The position numbers were made by a program, and so were the translations under genes. The notes beneath the pieces were generated by a model that worked only from the letters and a program-made list of their open reading frames with translations, was not told the DNA's origin and did not search any database. Positions 1-10,850 of a stretch of 64,000 bases of DNA are shown piece by piece (the stretch's first letter is position 1; the number at the start of each line of letters is the position of its first letter). Source of the stretch: Peronospora farinosa (lineage: Eukaryota > Oomycota > Peronosporomycetes > Peronosporales > Peronosporaceae); NCBI GenBank assembly GCA_947646735.1, contig CANTFK010000129.1, positions 1 to 64,000 of the forward strand, in the 5' to 3' direction.

Positions 1-916
1 ATTGGTAATTGGTGGAGAGCTTATGGCTAGGATGCCCGAAGTTAACGAGAACGTAAAAAAGCCTGTTCGAGAGGGACGGCCTACTGGAGTGGGCAAATTC
101 TCTGGGACAAGTGAGTGTGGAGGAGTATCTAAAATGCTGCATACGCCAATCTTTCAGAACTCATAACTGAAAACGGGAAAGAAGGGTACTCAGCACTATA
201 GCGGCCGCAAAAAACGACTCAGCTGCGAGAGATTATGCCGATAGTTTGGAAAATATTGATCTATTGCAGGAGTGGATTCATGAAAAACGTGATAAGGACG
301 TTTTTGAATGCTAATATCTGGCAATGTTGATGTAACCGAAACTTTGGCAAGTCCGTTACTAAGATATGGATCAACCTCTGTTCGCGAAGTAAGGAGGAAT
401 CCCTACTTACGCCGTTGCTAAATAAGTTATCGAAGTACTACAGTGAACCAGCGCTAGCAAACCAGCTTCTTGTGGCGCAACAAGGCAACGGTGCTGCAAA
501 GGAAACGGCACAAATGCTTGCGAAGTATCAAATGTCGGGCTGGCGTCATCGTGGATATAGTGGTAACGATGTCTTTGAGCTTCTTGGGCCTATACGAGAT
601 TCACGTGACTCACAGGGGGCTGTCGAATATCTGGCATCCATACATTCGACAGCCCCCTGTGAGACACGTGAATCTCGTATATGGTGATGCTGGACGGTAG
701 AGAACGGATTCCAGAGCCAGAGCTAAGTCTTCGTGCTGAGGAAGCACTTTGACGACGTTCGTTCTACTCAAGTTGCTCGATGCTAAAGCTGTCGAAGAGG
801 AGGAACGTGCCAGATCCTTAAAGACGGCACTTAAATAAACACTAAATAAACTGGTTGACAAGGAAGGCGAAGCACCAGCGCCTACAAGTTGCTAACGAAG
901 CGACGATGGTCAGTAG
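1..916 (+). pseudogene. Degraded RXLR-WY effector copy (truncated by window start)
   Basis: This is a broken relative of the intact effector at 32756-33805. The first 120 bases match that gene just downstream of its dEER region, and the end at 911-916 carries the same Gln-stop finish after an Arg/Asp-rich tail. The best-preserved open stretch is 415-687, which keeps the WY-type module around 535-585 (Trp, then Gly-Tyr-Ser-x-Asp-Asp-like, then a Leu-Leu-Gly end). Several stops and frameshifts separate the pieces. The signal peptide and RXLR motif would lie left of the window. A 37-bp inverted duplication at 592-680 destroys the reading frame. Assignment as a non-functional effector paralog rests on its similarity to the two other copies here. 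Confidence 0.8.
592..680. repeat. Near-perfect inverted repeat (hairpin), 37-bp arms
   Basis: The arms at 592-628 and 644-680 are reverse complements with one mismatch, separated by 15 nt. The right arm sits where the intact effector gene encodes the stretch after its Leu-Leu-Gly motif. The left arm is an inverted copy of it placed immediately upstream, so the hairpin appears to have arisen by local inverted duplication of effector coding sequence. Confidence 0.9.
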
Positions 917-1312
917 GAGGGACTACAAATGAGTATTTGGACGAGGCTTTACAACAAGCTTGCTGATACAAACGTGGTTGTAGTACGAGCTGGGCGTACT
1001 CTGAGCGACGAGCTATTAAAGTGCCCGGAGGCTCCAAGTCGCGGGATAGAAAATGGAGTTTTGGACTAATTCAAACATTGATGTTATTGACCGAGCGATG
1101 AGGCATTTCAGGTGTAGAGTTTCCGCTTTTTCAATAGTCTTTTCTCTGAATGCTTGAGTTGTCATGAAACGTTTTCCATCATAAACTTGTCTTGACCGAA
1201 CCGTTTTTGTAATGTAACTTAGCCAATATTAATCTTTCTATTAAAATTGTCATCATTCTGTCCTCCAACTAACCTTCACGTCACGTTTTTGATTCCTGCC
1301 GTTTCACGCCGG
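917..1312 (+). other. Effector 3' flank, conserved among copies
   Basis: This non-coding stretch follows the broken effector. It shares recognisable blocks with the 3' flanks at about 33806-34220, 22750-23095 and (inverted) 46016-45790: a 'gactaca...gagtatt...gacga' start, a purine-rich middle, and a pyrimidine-rich end containing 'ccttcacgtcac'. It is probably an old 3' UTR plus downstream sequence of the effector family. From 1313 to 1655 I see only AT-rich sequence apart from the hairpin at 1538-1601. Confidence 0.6.
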
Positions 1313-1537
1313 AAGATGGGGCCTAAACCAATGTGTAACGGTGGAAGTTCATAAGTACGTGTGTTGTAATGACACTATAGCTTCTACGTATAACCGGTCA
1401 TCGAATGGAAATTTTAGGGGCTTCAATGACCCGTATGATTGATAAAATGCGCTCGAAGGCTGAGTGCAAATTAAAAGTGGATTAATGTAGGTCCTTAGTT
1501 CGCTAACAGCTACATCTAAGCCTATCTTTTTGAAATT

Positions 1538-1601
1538 GGAAGATCATAACATGCACCAGAATCCCAATTTGAAGTGATTCTGGTGCATGTTACGATCTTC
1601 C
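1538..1601. repeat. Inverted repeat, 26-bp arms, 12-nt loop
   Basis: The arms at 1538-1563 and 1576-1601 pair with a single mismatch. It stands alone between the effector flank and the copia LTR and is not part of either. No poly-T tract or coding sequence is attached to it. Confidence 0.9.
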
Positions 1602-1655
1602 AGAATCAAGCCGTAAATACGAAGCTATTTGAAGCGCCTTATATTTAACACATCC

Positions 1656-2252
1656 TGTAACAGTGCATCTAGTTACATGTAAACATTAATTAATATACTT
1701 AATGTAAGGTCTAAAAGTGTCCATGATTACTTTTGACCTGTCACTTGGGTGCGATACACAAACGTGATCCACCCTCGTGAATGTGATATCCATTTATGGA
1801 TTCACATGAGAAGGGATGACGCTAGTTAAAGCTAGGCATCGCGACGTCTCAGAAGGACGTCATTCGCAAACTTAAATATAGATTTAAATTCATGCGACAG
1901 GATGCGCTTCTATAGAGTCGCGTATCCGAACTATATACATAATTAGCCAATCAGTAGTTAAGTATATATTTAGTTATAATTCATCAAATTTAACTCAGTC
2001 TTGAATTTCTTAAACGCAAAGCACCACGCACGAGAAGCTGAGGCTTCTGCGTGACGTCGATGACTTCTTGTTTAAATGTTCGTTGCGCTCTCGCTTAAGC
2101 GAGAGGCAACTGGTGGTACGACTGCTTAAGCAGTCGACAAAACACACATCCACCATCGCACGCGAAGTTAAGACGGTCTTACCTCTTCCTCGCTTGTGAT
2201 GAAGGTGCGCGCTAAGAAACACGAGGCAACTTTGAAGAAGTGCCCGTCTACA
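1656..2252 (-). mobile_element. Ty1/copia LTR (3' LTR of a minus-oriented element)
   Basis: About 597 bp that starts TGTAAC and ends CTACA. It matches the solo LTR at 17821-18419 over its full length with moderate divergence, and more distantly the plus-oriented LTR at 21625-22220. The adjacent copia pol remnant runs on the minus strand away from this LTR, so this is the 3' LTR of that element. Confidence 0.8.
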
Positions 2253-4064
2253 CACCCAATCGACTCAACAGCGCTTGACGGTGGGATACCCATCTTGTTC
2301 CTTAGATTGTCGATCTGTACGGCAAGAATTGGCTCGGTCGTGATTTCCGCAAGCGTGTTCTTAGTTGAGCATTACTCTAGCACCACTTGTTCATCTTTCA
2401 CTTTCTCACGAGCAAAATGGTACCGGATGTCAATGTGCTTGGTGCGCTTTTATAACGCAGATTGCTTGGTAGCGCAGTAAAATGTATTCGTAGCTCTTCG
2501 ATGCCTCATTGTTTTGTGTCTCTCCAAGCTCGCACAGGAACACCTTATGCCACATCGCCTTCTGGGTAGCTTCCGAGAGCGCCATATATTCAGCTTCTGT
2601 TGAAGAGAGTGCTACCGTTTGATGCTCCTTGATTCTTCAGCTAATACAGTCTCCGTTCATCATAAAGGCGTACCACTTGTACTTCTTCGGTATTTATTAT
2701 CGCCAGCCCAATCTGCATCCTAGAAACTGCAGAGATCATGCGTGTTTGCATCTCTAAACTCAATTCTGTTCGATTTTGTCCCTTATATTTATAGTAATAC
2801 TCGGTTGAGTGCTTTCCAGTGTGTTGGACATGGTTCTAATGCAAACTGACTCAAAGTTCCCACTGTAGCTGCAAGATCTTCACGAGTTCCAACCATGAAA
2901 TACATTAGACAGCCGACCGCTTCGATACGGGATTCCTGCCATGGACTAGTTGTGATTGCATTCGTCTTGTCACATTTTCTTTACAAGGTTCAATTTGAAA
3001 TTCTGGGGTATCTTCACTGGCATGCATTTTGCATGATGAACTTGGCCAGAACACCTTACGCAAAATTTTGACTGCCATATTTAGCACTTTTACATCTGAG
3101 CGGCGTTGCGTACTTTTCATATCAAGGAATTACTTCAGCTCGCCAAAGTCTGTCATCCCAAATTACTCGCTTAGCGCTGTCTCTGTCAATTCCATTAAAC
3201 TGTCATTGTTGCAAGCAATAACGAGATCATCCACGTACAGCGCCACGTATAACATCTTGTCATCTTCGTGCTTACTGTACACGCTATGATCCGATCCACA
3301 CTTAATAAAGTAAATCCCACCTTCAGAATGACCTCGTCAACAGTTTATTTCGCATGCAAGAATATTGTTTTGATCCAAAAATGAGAGCTTTACTTTGCAG
3401 ACGTAAGTCGGATGTCCTTCATTAATGTATCCTTCATGTTGGCTCATATAGATGTCTTCATCAAGCTCTCCATTTACAAAGTGCTGTCTTCACATCAATT
3501 CGATGTAGATTGAGACCGTACTTCGCAGCCAAAGTGAGAAAAGTTCGTATCGAAGTAAACTTGGCGACTAGCGCAATATTTTGTCATAGTCAATGCTGAA
3601 CTTCTGCAAAAACCATTTGCCATCAGTCGTGCCCTGAAACGTTCAACATTTCTATCTTGATTTTCCTTAACTCGAAACACTCATCTGCAGCCGATGGCTT
3701 TCGTCCTTCAGGGGCTTGCACAATATCTCAGGTCTTTCTCTGACGCAAAAAGTCAAACTCTGAATCGCATGCTTCTTTTTAATTGACCGCGTTGCTAAAT
3801 TTCATCGCCGACGCAAATGATGTCGGCACATCTATCACCGAATATACGACGTGAGCACGTTCTTCTGCTTTTTCATAATCTTTATCTTTGCGATCGACGC
3901 GAGTATCGTCGACAAGTCAGTAAGCGCCGAAGATGAGCCGGAGTCTGGCGTCGTACTTGATTCAATTGTGCGACTTGCACGTCCATAGCGCTTCTCCTCA
4001 GGTGGCTCTGACAGGAACTCAAGCGAATTCGTCCGCAAATGACGCTTGGACTCCGGTGTGTACT
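2253..4064 (-). pseudogene. Ty1/copia pol remnant (RT and RNase H part)
   Basis: Read on the minus strand, this is a decayed copia polyprotein. Around 3680-3480 it has the start of a reverse transcriptase (Arg-Ala-Arg-Leu-Met-Ala-x-Gly-Phe). About 3250-3200 shows a Tyr-Val-Asp-Asp-Leu-Val-like active site. Around 2650-2450 are RNase H-like pieces. Frames change repeatedly and stops are common. At 4064 the element is cut by the large gypsy insertion and resumes at 17348. Confidence 0.75.
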
Positions 4065-5328
4065 TGTGGTGGAGTGGGATTCGCAGAATTGCTGATGCGT
4101 TTCCAACTCTCCACTGGCGCCCAGACGACCTACTATCGGAGGGGGTATTCCGTTTCCTTGTAAAGCAATTCCTTCCTCACCTTGTGTACCCGTCGGTAGG
4201 GCGGGTTGCACTCTTCTCGGTGGACTTGAGTCGATGTTGAACTTGATTGTGTTAGGGATAGGTGGGGGGAGATCGAGTGAAATTCCTCACACGATCGCAG
4301 TTGTTCTTGGGGTCCTCTATTTGAGTCGCCCTGATCTCCCTTGAGATCGCCTTATCCAATTGATTGATACTTAATACGCTTGCCTTCTGACCACTTGAGC
4401 CGTCTCGCGATCTTGTATCTGGACTTCTTAGTCCTCTGCGTCCAATCGCAGCTTGAGTTGTTTTGTTGAGAATTCTTGCAATCCCTGGCCAAACAATCCA
4501 GGGATATGACTTGCGTAGTATGTAGACTTCCTTGAGACGTCGGGTGGCCAAATAATCCAGCCCGGAAGAGAAGTCGACACGTGTACTTAGAAGCAAATTG
4601 AACTCTCTTAATGTTAACCAATCAAATACCAAAACCTATGATCTTGACTATCTGTAGCTCAGAATTCTATTGCCACGTATCGCCCTTTCGGAAAAATCAG
4701 ATCTTGTAATGTGGTCCACTCCAATATCGCCGCGATCTGGATCGCTATCTCGCTTGGATCTAATACCATTTTAGTATCGGATCGCGGTACTAATAATTAA
4801 TATCGGATCGCGGTACTAATAATTAATATCGGATGGCGGTACTAATAATTAATATCGGATCGCGGTACTAATAGTTAATATCGGATCGCGATGCCAATAA
4901 TTAGTATCGGATCGCGATGTTAATAATTAGTATCGGATCGCGGTCCGCCGGATCACGCCTTGTCCTCTTCAACGTTTCTCGGGTCATCCATCTATATGAC
5001 ATGTCATGTCCACCTCATTCCAGTCTTCCATAGCGACGTAATCCACACCAGACCGTATTCCACATACCTGGATGTACCAATCCTCCTTCTTAGCGATCGC
5101 TTTCACGCGGATCGCCATCGAAAATACTGGAGATCGCAATTGCGTAGTTTCTAGGCCCTATTTGACCCCACATAGAACTGCAAACTTCACCATTCACTGT
5201 TTTCCATCCCATTTGACGTCATCTTGAAACCTTTCTGCGAGATCGCGACTCATCAATATTAGCCATTTCGGACTAAACCGAAAATACGCGATCACACTTT
5301 GCCAAATTCACTCCTTCGCTTCGCCACA
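4065..5328 (-). repeat. Gypsy 3' LTR
   Basis: 1264 bp, TGTGGTGGAG... to ...CGCCACA, nearly identical to the right LTR at an offset of 12019. It contains a 26-bp tandem array. Open stretches inside it (for example about 4252-4632, minus) occur identically in both LTRs and show no known domain, so I do not call them genes. The following bases 5329-5345 hold a short purine-rich run on the minus strand that could be the polypurine tract. Confidence 0.92.
4775..4930. repeat. 26-bp tandem array in left LTR
   Basis: Six head-to-tail units of a 26-bp sequence beginning tatcggatcgcg and ending in an A/T-rich taataattaa-like half, followed by a partial unit. Units 5 and 6 differ at several bases. The GATCGCG core recurs throughout the element. 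Confidence 0.9.
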
Positions 5329-5413
5329 ATCGTCCCCTGCACCGTTAGCCCACATACAGTGTAGGCCTAGCTGTGCACTGTCTCGTTTCACCTTTCTCGT
5401 CCCTTCGTCCCCT

Positions 5414-7852
5414 ATGGCCAGATCTCCACCCGAAAACGATCGCCACCCCCGAACTGGTGTGCTCGTCACGCGCAATCTACCGATGAATTATTCTACCGGA
5501 TCGCGTATCTTGCTCCCGTCTACCCGGATAGTCCTTCCTCCCGTTACGGATCGTCGAATCGCGATCTTGTTGATCTCTTCACTGTATGACCGCCTGGAAG
5601 CCCAAGATACCATCGTGGAAAGTTACCACTCCATGGAAAATGCCTTGCAGGAGCATAAATTTCGTGGAAATCAGCTGGAGACGGAACTCAATTCGTATCA
5701 TGAGTTGGTACCTCGACTGTGCACATTCGTCGTGCGTCGAGATGAAGAGTTACGTCAACAACTTGATGCCGCTCTCCGCATGGCCGAAGATCTCGACCAA
5801 GAACTGAACCAGCTAACGGATCAGTCTCAGGAGATCGCAGATTTACAGAATGCCTTTTTTCGAGCCAATGCAGAGAAACATCGCCTGCACGATAGATTCC
5901 GCCGTGAGGCGGTCAATCTTCAGCGAAGTCTGGAAGGTAAATTCCGGCAGCAGATCGCGTCCCTCCAACAGCAACTGGACTCCATCCTCGCACAGCGTAA
6001 TACGTTAGACAGTGCTTTGGCCTCTGACTTTCGACGCATGAAAAGCAAGGCGTCCAAGTACAAGAAATCTTGCTCTCAGGCCCAGCAAGCCGCGAAACAA
6101 CTGCAAGACACGCTGAGCACGCTCGAGCTCGATCATAATCGCCTCCTGAGTGCGAGTATTCGGAACGACGCAGCTTTGGATCGACTTCGTACCGAAGTTG
6201 CAGATCGAGAGGCGGAGCGCGATCTGGACATCCAGGATCGAGACTGACTTCGTTCGCATCTGGAGGAGTTGACTACGAGTTTACATCCTTCTCCGACTAG
6301 CCTTCTCGCGCTATTCAATCCCTCATCGACCAATCGCAAACGTACATCATCTTCACCGACTCTGGACGTTCCCTGCAAACGTCCCCGCAGCACTTCCGGT
6401 ACTTCTACTCAATCTGCGACCTCGGAGTGATCTGGCATTCCAGCGCGATCTGGTACCCTGACGCGATCTGATACTTTAGCGCGATCTGGAACCCTGACGC
6501 GATCTGATACTTCAGCGCGATCTGGTACTCCGGTGCGATCTGAAATTCCGGCGCGATCTAGTACCTCGACGCGATCTGGTACCTCGGCGCAGTCTAATAC
6601 TTTGGCGCGATCTGGTACTCCGGCGCGATCTGAAATTCCGGCGCAATCTGGAACCACAAAAAGATCTGCGATCCATTATTACAACGCGACCCAATGTTAC
6701 GTCGAAAGCTAAAGGGAGACGCAAAGCGTATCCCTCGCCTTCACCTGACTCTGAGTATGACGGATGGTCTTCCGATCCCGAGGACGCTACACTTGCTGCT
6801 CTCTCCGGATCGCGTTCAACCGCGAGGCGTCGCACCACCATGACGAAACTATCTGGCAACACCGGATCGTCTCAGTCCCCTATCATAATTCACAATGGTA
6901 GCCTACCCTCCAGAAATCACCAGTCTCGAGTCCTGATACGCCCCCTAGCCTTACGACCAAGATTTCCAAGGTCGACCTTTTTGGCGAACCTTCTAGCGAC
7001 TCGGACGGGAAGATTAGCGTTTCCAGTGACATTCGTGAAGATATAAACCCGTTGCTCACTCCCGCTCAATACGCCGACCTGCCTGATCTCCAAAAATTAC
7101 GTGATGCGTGGATCCCAGGATATCGTGAGCGAAAGCCCCGATCGTCGACTCAGATTTCTCCATGGTCCGCCCGACGGGTCAGTCTGACCAGTGTTGCCGA
7201 ATTGGGAGTGGAGTTCTTCTATCGACACTTGTCCCGACCGAGAAGGTATATCTTCACCCCTCAAGCCAATCCCAAGTCTCTTCTTGATTCTGAGTGGATT
7301 TCCCGACTGATTACCCCGGCACAAGTTACTGCGCTTTACGATCAGAAACCGTGGAGCGTCACTCGTCGAACGATTACTCCCATCTCTTTCTCTCTGACCG
7401 GTTGGTTCAAAGATCTGGCGGACATTTACCTGGAATATGAAGATAGCCATAGGCAAGCCTTGTGGGCGGGAACCCACTTCCTGTATATCTCCCGTGAACA
7501 TCGGAAGGAATATCCAGAGCTGGCGCAATTTTGTCAGCAACGCAAACAACGTCGATCGAGATCTGGACCCCGCTGGAAAACTATTCTTCGCATTATTCTC
7601 CAAGGGATGGTCGAAGGACACTGTGATCTGGACATTTTGTTGGATCCATACTTTCTCCACTTTCCAGTGTATGCAGAAGTGCGACCATGGTATCCTGGTC
7701 TGGAGTGTGAGAAAAAGAATATTCCCAGCCTGGCTACCGCGCTTTCAATGTTGGACTCTGCCGAGACGTGGGAAAATCAGTATCGAATTTCGATTGAAGA
7801 TCACCCGGGATCGCTGATCCCTCGTCTGGCAGGTAAGTTTTTTCCAAAGTAA
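5414..7852 (+). pseudogene. Antisense gene of the gypsy element: coiled-coil N-terminus plus conserved C-terminal part, broken
   Basis: One reading frame (frame of 5414) is open over 5414-6247, interrupted by TGA at 6245, reopened to TGA at 6428, then runs through an 18-bp repeat array. It shifts frame near 6690 and back near 6900, and is open again to a TAA ending at 7852. It therefore looks like one former protein of roughly 800 residues. The first 277 residues are rich in heptad-like Gln/Leu/Glu/Arg (long coiled coil from about residue 60). The middle is Ser/Thr/Pro-rich with an acidic patch. The last 266 residues (7052-7852) are compact and Trp/Tyr-rich, with no domain I recognise. The first two stops replace codons that could have been CGA. 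A strong donor-like GTAAGT at 7832 and an AG at 7907 suggest a possible intron just before the stop. It lies head-to-head with pol on the opposite strand. Some plant gypsy elements carry antisense ORFs at this position, but I cannot show homology. Confidence 0.7.
6431..6650 (+). repeat. 18-bp minisatellite inside antisense gene
   Basis: About twelve units of 18 bp, each roughly 'gcgatctggtactccggc'. In the antisense gene's frame it encodes a six-residue Arg-Ser-Gly-Thr-x-x repeat. The units vary mainly at the two codons after Thr. Confidence 0.85.
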
Positions 7853-8038
7853 CTTCTCGCGATTCGATCTGGAGTAGCACTTCGCGATCCGATTTCATTT
7901 CTTCAGCATTCAATACAATTTCACTGTTTTCGTCTCATTCTTTTGGTCATTCTTGCAATTGTCTTCTTGTTTTTTGGTCCTTTACAGCCGCGATCTGGTC
8001 TTTCAGACTTTCGATCAACACTCAAATTCACATATATC

Positions 8039-9480
8039 CTAGTTCCCCCAGCTATGCAACCATCTTGTACAGCCATTTCCACTCTCCGTAAGCGAAATAA
8101 CCAATTCACAAATTTTCATCCTTTTCCTCTTCATGAGACTGCATAACTTCGAAACGATTACGGCGAACTTGTTCGCGCTCAAAATTCTGCAACATGCACC
8201 ACAATTTAGATCCGCTTCATCAACCCACGATGGATCGGTATAACCCTTCCAGTAAACCTTAAATTGACGATGCACTCGTCCAAAACGAGTTTTTTTGCCG
8301 GATCGCATACCCGCAATCTTCTCCACTTCGAACTCGTCATCTCCAAGTTACCGCTCCCAGCTATCCTCCGGCAGAAGTGCCTCGTCGAAATCAAAACGAT
8401 CTTCTTCTTCCACCGTCAACAACTGCTTCGGGCGGTCGGGGAATAAATTTACACATTTCAGCTTGGATATATGCATGATCGGAAATAATCAATACGGAGT
8501 GCCAGCGATCTCGAGGCGAACATTGTGATCACCACACATTTCACTCACTCGAAAAGGTCCATGCCACATATGTGCTAATTTTCGAGCAAATCCTTCCTTC
8601 ACTCGATCTAGGTATAACCAAACTTGGGTACCAGGCTTGATCTCGTGAGGTTGTAAATTTTCGTTATGCTGATCCGCTTGAGTCTGGATAGACATTTTAA
8701 GTCGCTCGTTGACTACAACTCGGGCTCGCTGATAGTGTCGTTTCACATGATATCGCCATCTGCGAGGTTCCCGATCTCGTGGCTGAGTACTTCCAAGTGG
8801 CAACGTAGCTTCCAACGTAGATCGAGGATCCCATCCGTGTCCCCACGAACTCGATCTTGTGCAGTATTTATCGCGAATGTCAGCCGCTCAGCATATTCGT
8901 CCCAATCTTGTTGATTGACGTCCGAGACGTACATTTTCAACGCTCGGGTTAAGGTCTGGACCATACGTTCAGCAGTCCCATTTGCTTGAGGGCGATATGC
9001 CATATTCGCTCTTTGCTTTTGCACAATAAGTCGATTGAACGCACGGAAAAAATCTGACATAAATCCAGGTTCTCGGTCATGCCGTATGGCTTCACTTGCA
9101 CCGAATCGTCGAAAGACGCACTCCTCGTAATTCTCGGCGATCGTCTGAGCCGTTCTAGACTTGCTCGCCTTGGCAACCACATAGCCCGAAAATAGATCGA
9201 CACAGACCAATAATTCAGTGTTGCATATAAAAGATCTAGGCAGCGATGGAATATGATCCATGGCAATAATCTGGAGCGGATAAGTAGCTTGTAAGTTTCC
9301 CGGTGACTCTACATTAATAACAGGACGTCCTTTTCCAGTCTCGCAATCAGTACATTCGCTCACATATCGCTGTACACTGCGATACAAGCCTCTCCAATGA
9401 AAACGAGATCCGATCCGTTGATACGTCCTACCGATCCCCTGGTGCCCTCCTTCCAAACTGGCATGTTAATGATGCAGAAA
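8039..9480 (-). pseudogene. Gypsy integrase with C-terminal chromodomain
   Basis: The 5' part (9456-8743) shows a His-x-His / Cys-x2-Cys zinc region and the DDE core: an Asp in Met-Asp-His-Ile, a second Asp in Arg-His-Asp-Arg, and Glu in Gly-Thr-Ala-Glu-Arg. The segment 8815-8489, in another frame, is the C-terminal DNA-binding part with a Gly-x-x-Val-Trp-Leu-like motif. At 8326-8160 a chromodomain is visible (Phe-x-Val-Tyr-Trp-Lys-Gly-Tyr, then Pro-Ser-Trp). Chromodomain integrases mark chromoviruses, which target chromatin. Frame changes near 8800, 8490 and 8330 show that it is inactive here. Confidence 0.85.
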
Positions 9481-9641
9481 ATCTTTCTGAAGAGTTTCTG
9501 GCACCACCAAACGAGCAATTCCATCGCGATCTTCCGAATTTCTCACAGCTCTCAGGCAGAAAAATAGGAGATCGCTTTCACCCAGTATGTAATTACTTGC
9601 AATCTTGGCGCATGACTTTGCTTCTTCCATACTGAGATACG

Positions 9642-10850
9642 CTATATCACCAATAAGAAAATCTTTAGGTTAGCGATCCAACATTCCTCATCTTGAGCTT
9701 GTCGTATACGTTCACTTCGCATATGTTGCACAAATTCTTCTTGCAAAATCTCGGGTGGCTGACGTCTTCTCCTAGTTGATCTGGTAATCGCAGCAACTTT
9801 AACCACCGATTCGGTCTGCTTCGACTTCAACAACTCATCCAGTCTATTAAGGGTAATGAGATCTTGGCGATCTCCTTCCGAAGTGATGACCACACCTTGT
9901 TCCTTCTGCAAAGCAGTACTTGCCAGTCGATCTGCACTTTGGTTCCAATCGCGCTTCATATGTAAGAACTCATGGATCGTCCATGATCGAAGCTTCTCCA
10001 TTGTCTTCTGTCGCAACTACTGCTATACAGGAGCCTTGCAATCGATTTTACCCCGCATCTGTCGAATCACTAGTTTGGAGTCGCCACAGGTGATAACTCG
10101 TCCCCTAGTCTGATTCTCCAACAGACCAAAACCTAATAGTAAACCCCGACATTCGGCTTCGTTCACTGTTAAGTCCCTTGCATATTCCGATGCAGCAGCC
10201 ACAATAGTCCACTCAGGAAGTTTCCAAATTATCGCACTGTATGATCCACCCTTTCGCTTGGTTCGTGCCGATCCATCGAAACTGACAACCAAGAGACTTT
10301 CATCTTCTTCCACCGTAGGCGGTGGGATACTTAGAGATTGCCTTGGCTGTTTCCGAAGAGAGATCGCGATCAACACTTCATCGACTTCTTCACGGGGAGT
10401 CACACTTGCAGCCAGGGCACCAAGTATTTCATCTTCTCCCTTTTCACATTTCTTGATCTCCAACGTCCAAGTCGATAATAATGCGGCCCACCTACTTAGC
10501 CTGCCATTGAGACCGGAAGATTGCACCAACCAGGCCATCGTCGAGAAACGCGTAAGAAATTTAATCTCTCGCGAGACTAGCATGCAATAACATAAATCCA
10601 AAATCCGAAGTAAAACTAGTATCTCCTTCTCGACCACTTCGTAATTGATCTCATTAGGCTTCAGCGTTCGGCTTGTAAACGTAACTGGCCAGTATGTGCC
10701 ATCATACTCCTGCAACAAAGCTGCTGATACTGCCCATTTACTCGCATATACGATAATTACCGGAGGCCGATCTGGGTCGAAGTGTTTGAGGATCGGGGTA
10801 TTAGCGATCTTGGCTTTCAACATGGTAAATGAGATCATCTCTTTTCCCAT
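9642..10850 (-). pseudogene. Gypsy RNase H plus second RNase H-like domain
   Basis: The N-terminal half (10850-10450) is the usual gypsy RNase H (Asp-Pro-x-Arg-Pro..., 'Tyr-Ala-Ser', and Asn-Tyr-x-Val-x-x-Lys-Glu). After a linker, 10280-10030 plus 10016-9850 forms another RNase H-like fold: Phe-Asp-Gly-Ser-Ala-Arg, then Asn-Glu-Ala-Glu-x-x-Gly-Leu, then Gly-Asp-Ser-Lys-Leu-Val, and finally a Trp-Asn-x-x-Ala-Asp motif. These supply the Asp-Glu-Asp-Asp set expected for a cellular-type RNase HI. A stop and a small gap at about 10020 separate the last motif from the rest. Confidence 0.8.

Noticed and set aside
4252..4632. Minus-strand open frame in the LTR as a gene
   Set aside because: It lies entirely within the LTR, shows no motif, has overlapping alternatives, and is identical in both LTRs simply because they are young.
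4775..4930. Regular repeats that look like a CRISPR array
   Set aside because: The units are directly adjacent with no unique spacers, sit inside an LTR, recur at 16794-16949, and the DNA is eukaryotic.
7097..7660. Minus-strand 187-codon frame opposite the antisense gene
   Set aside because: It shares no motif with gypsy proteins and mirrors the better-supported plus-strand frame.
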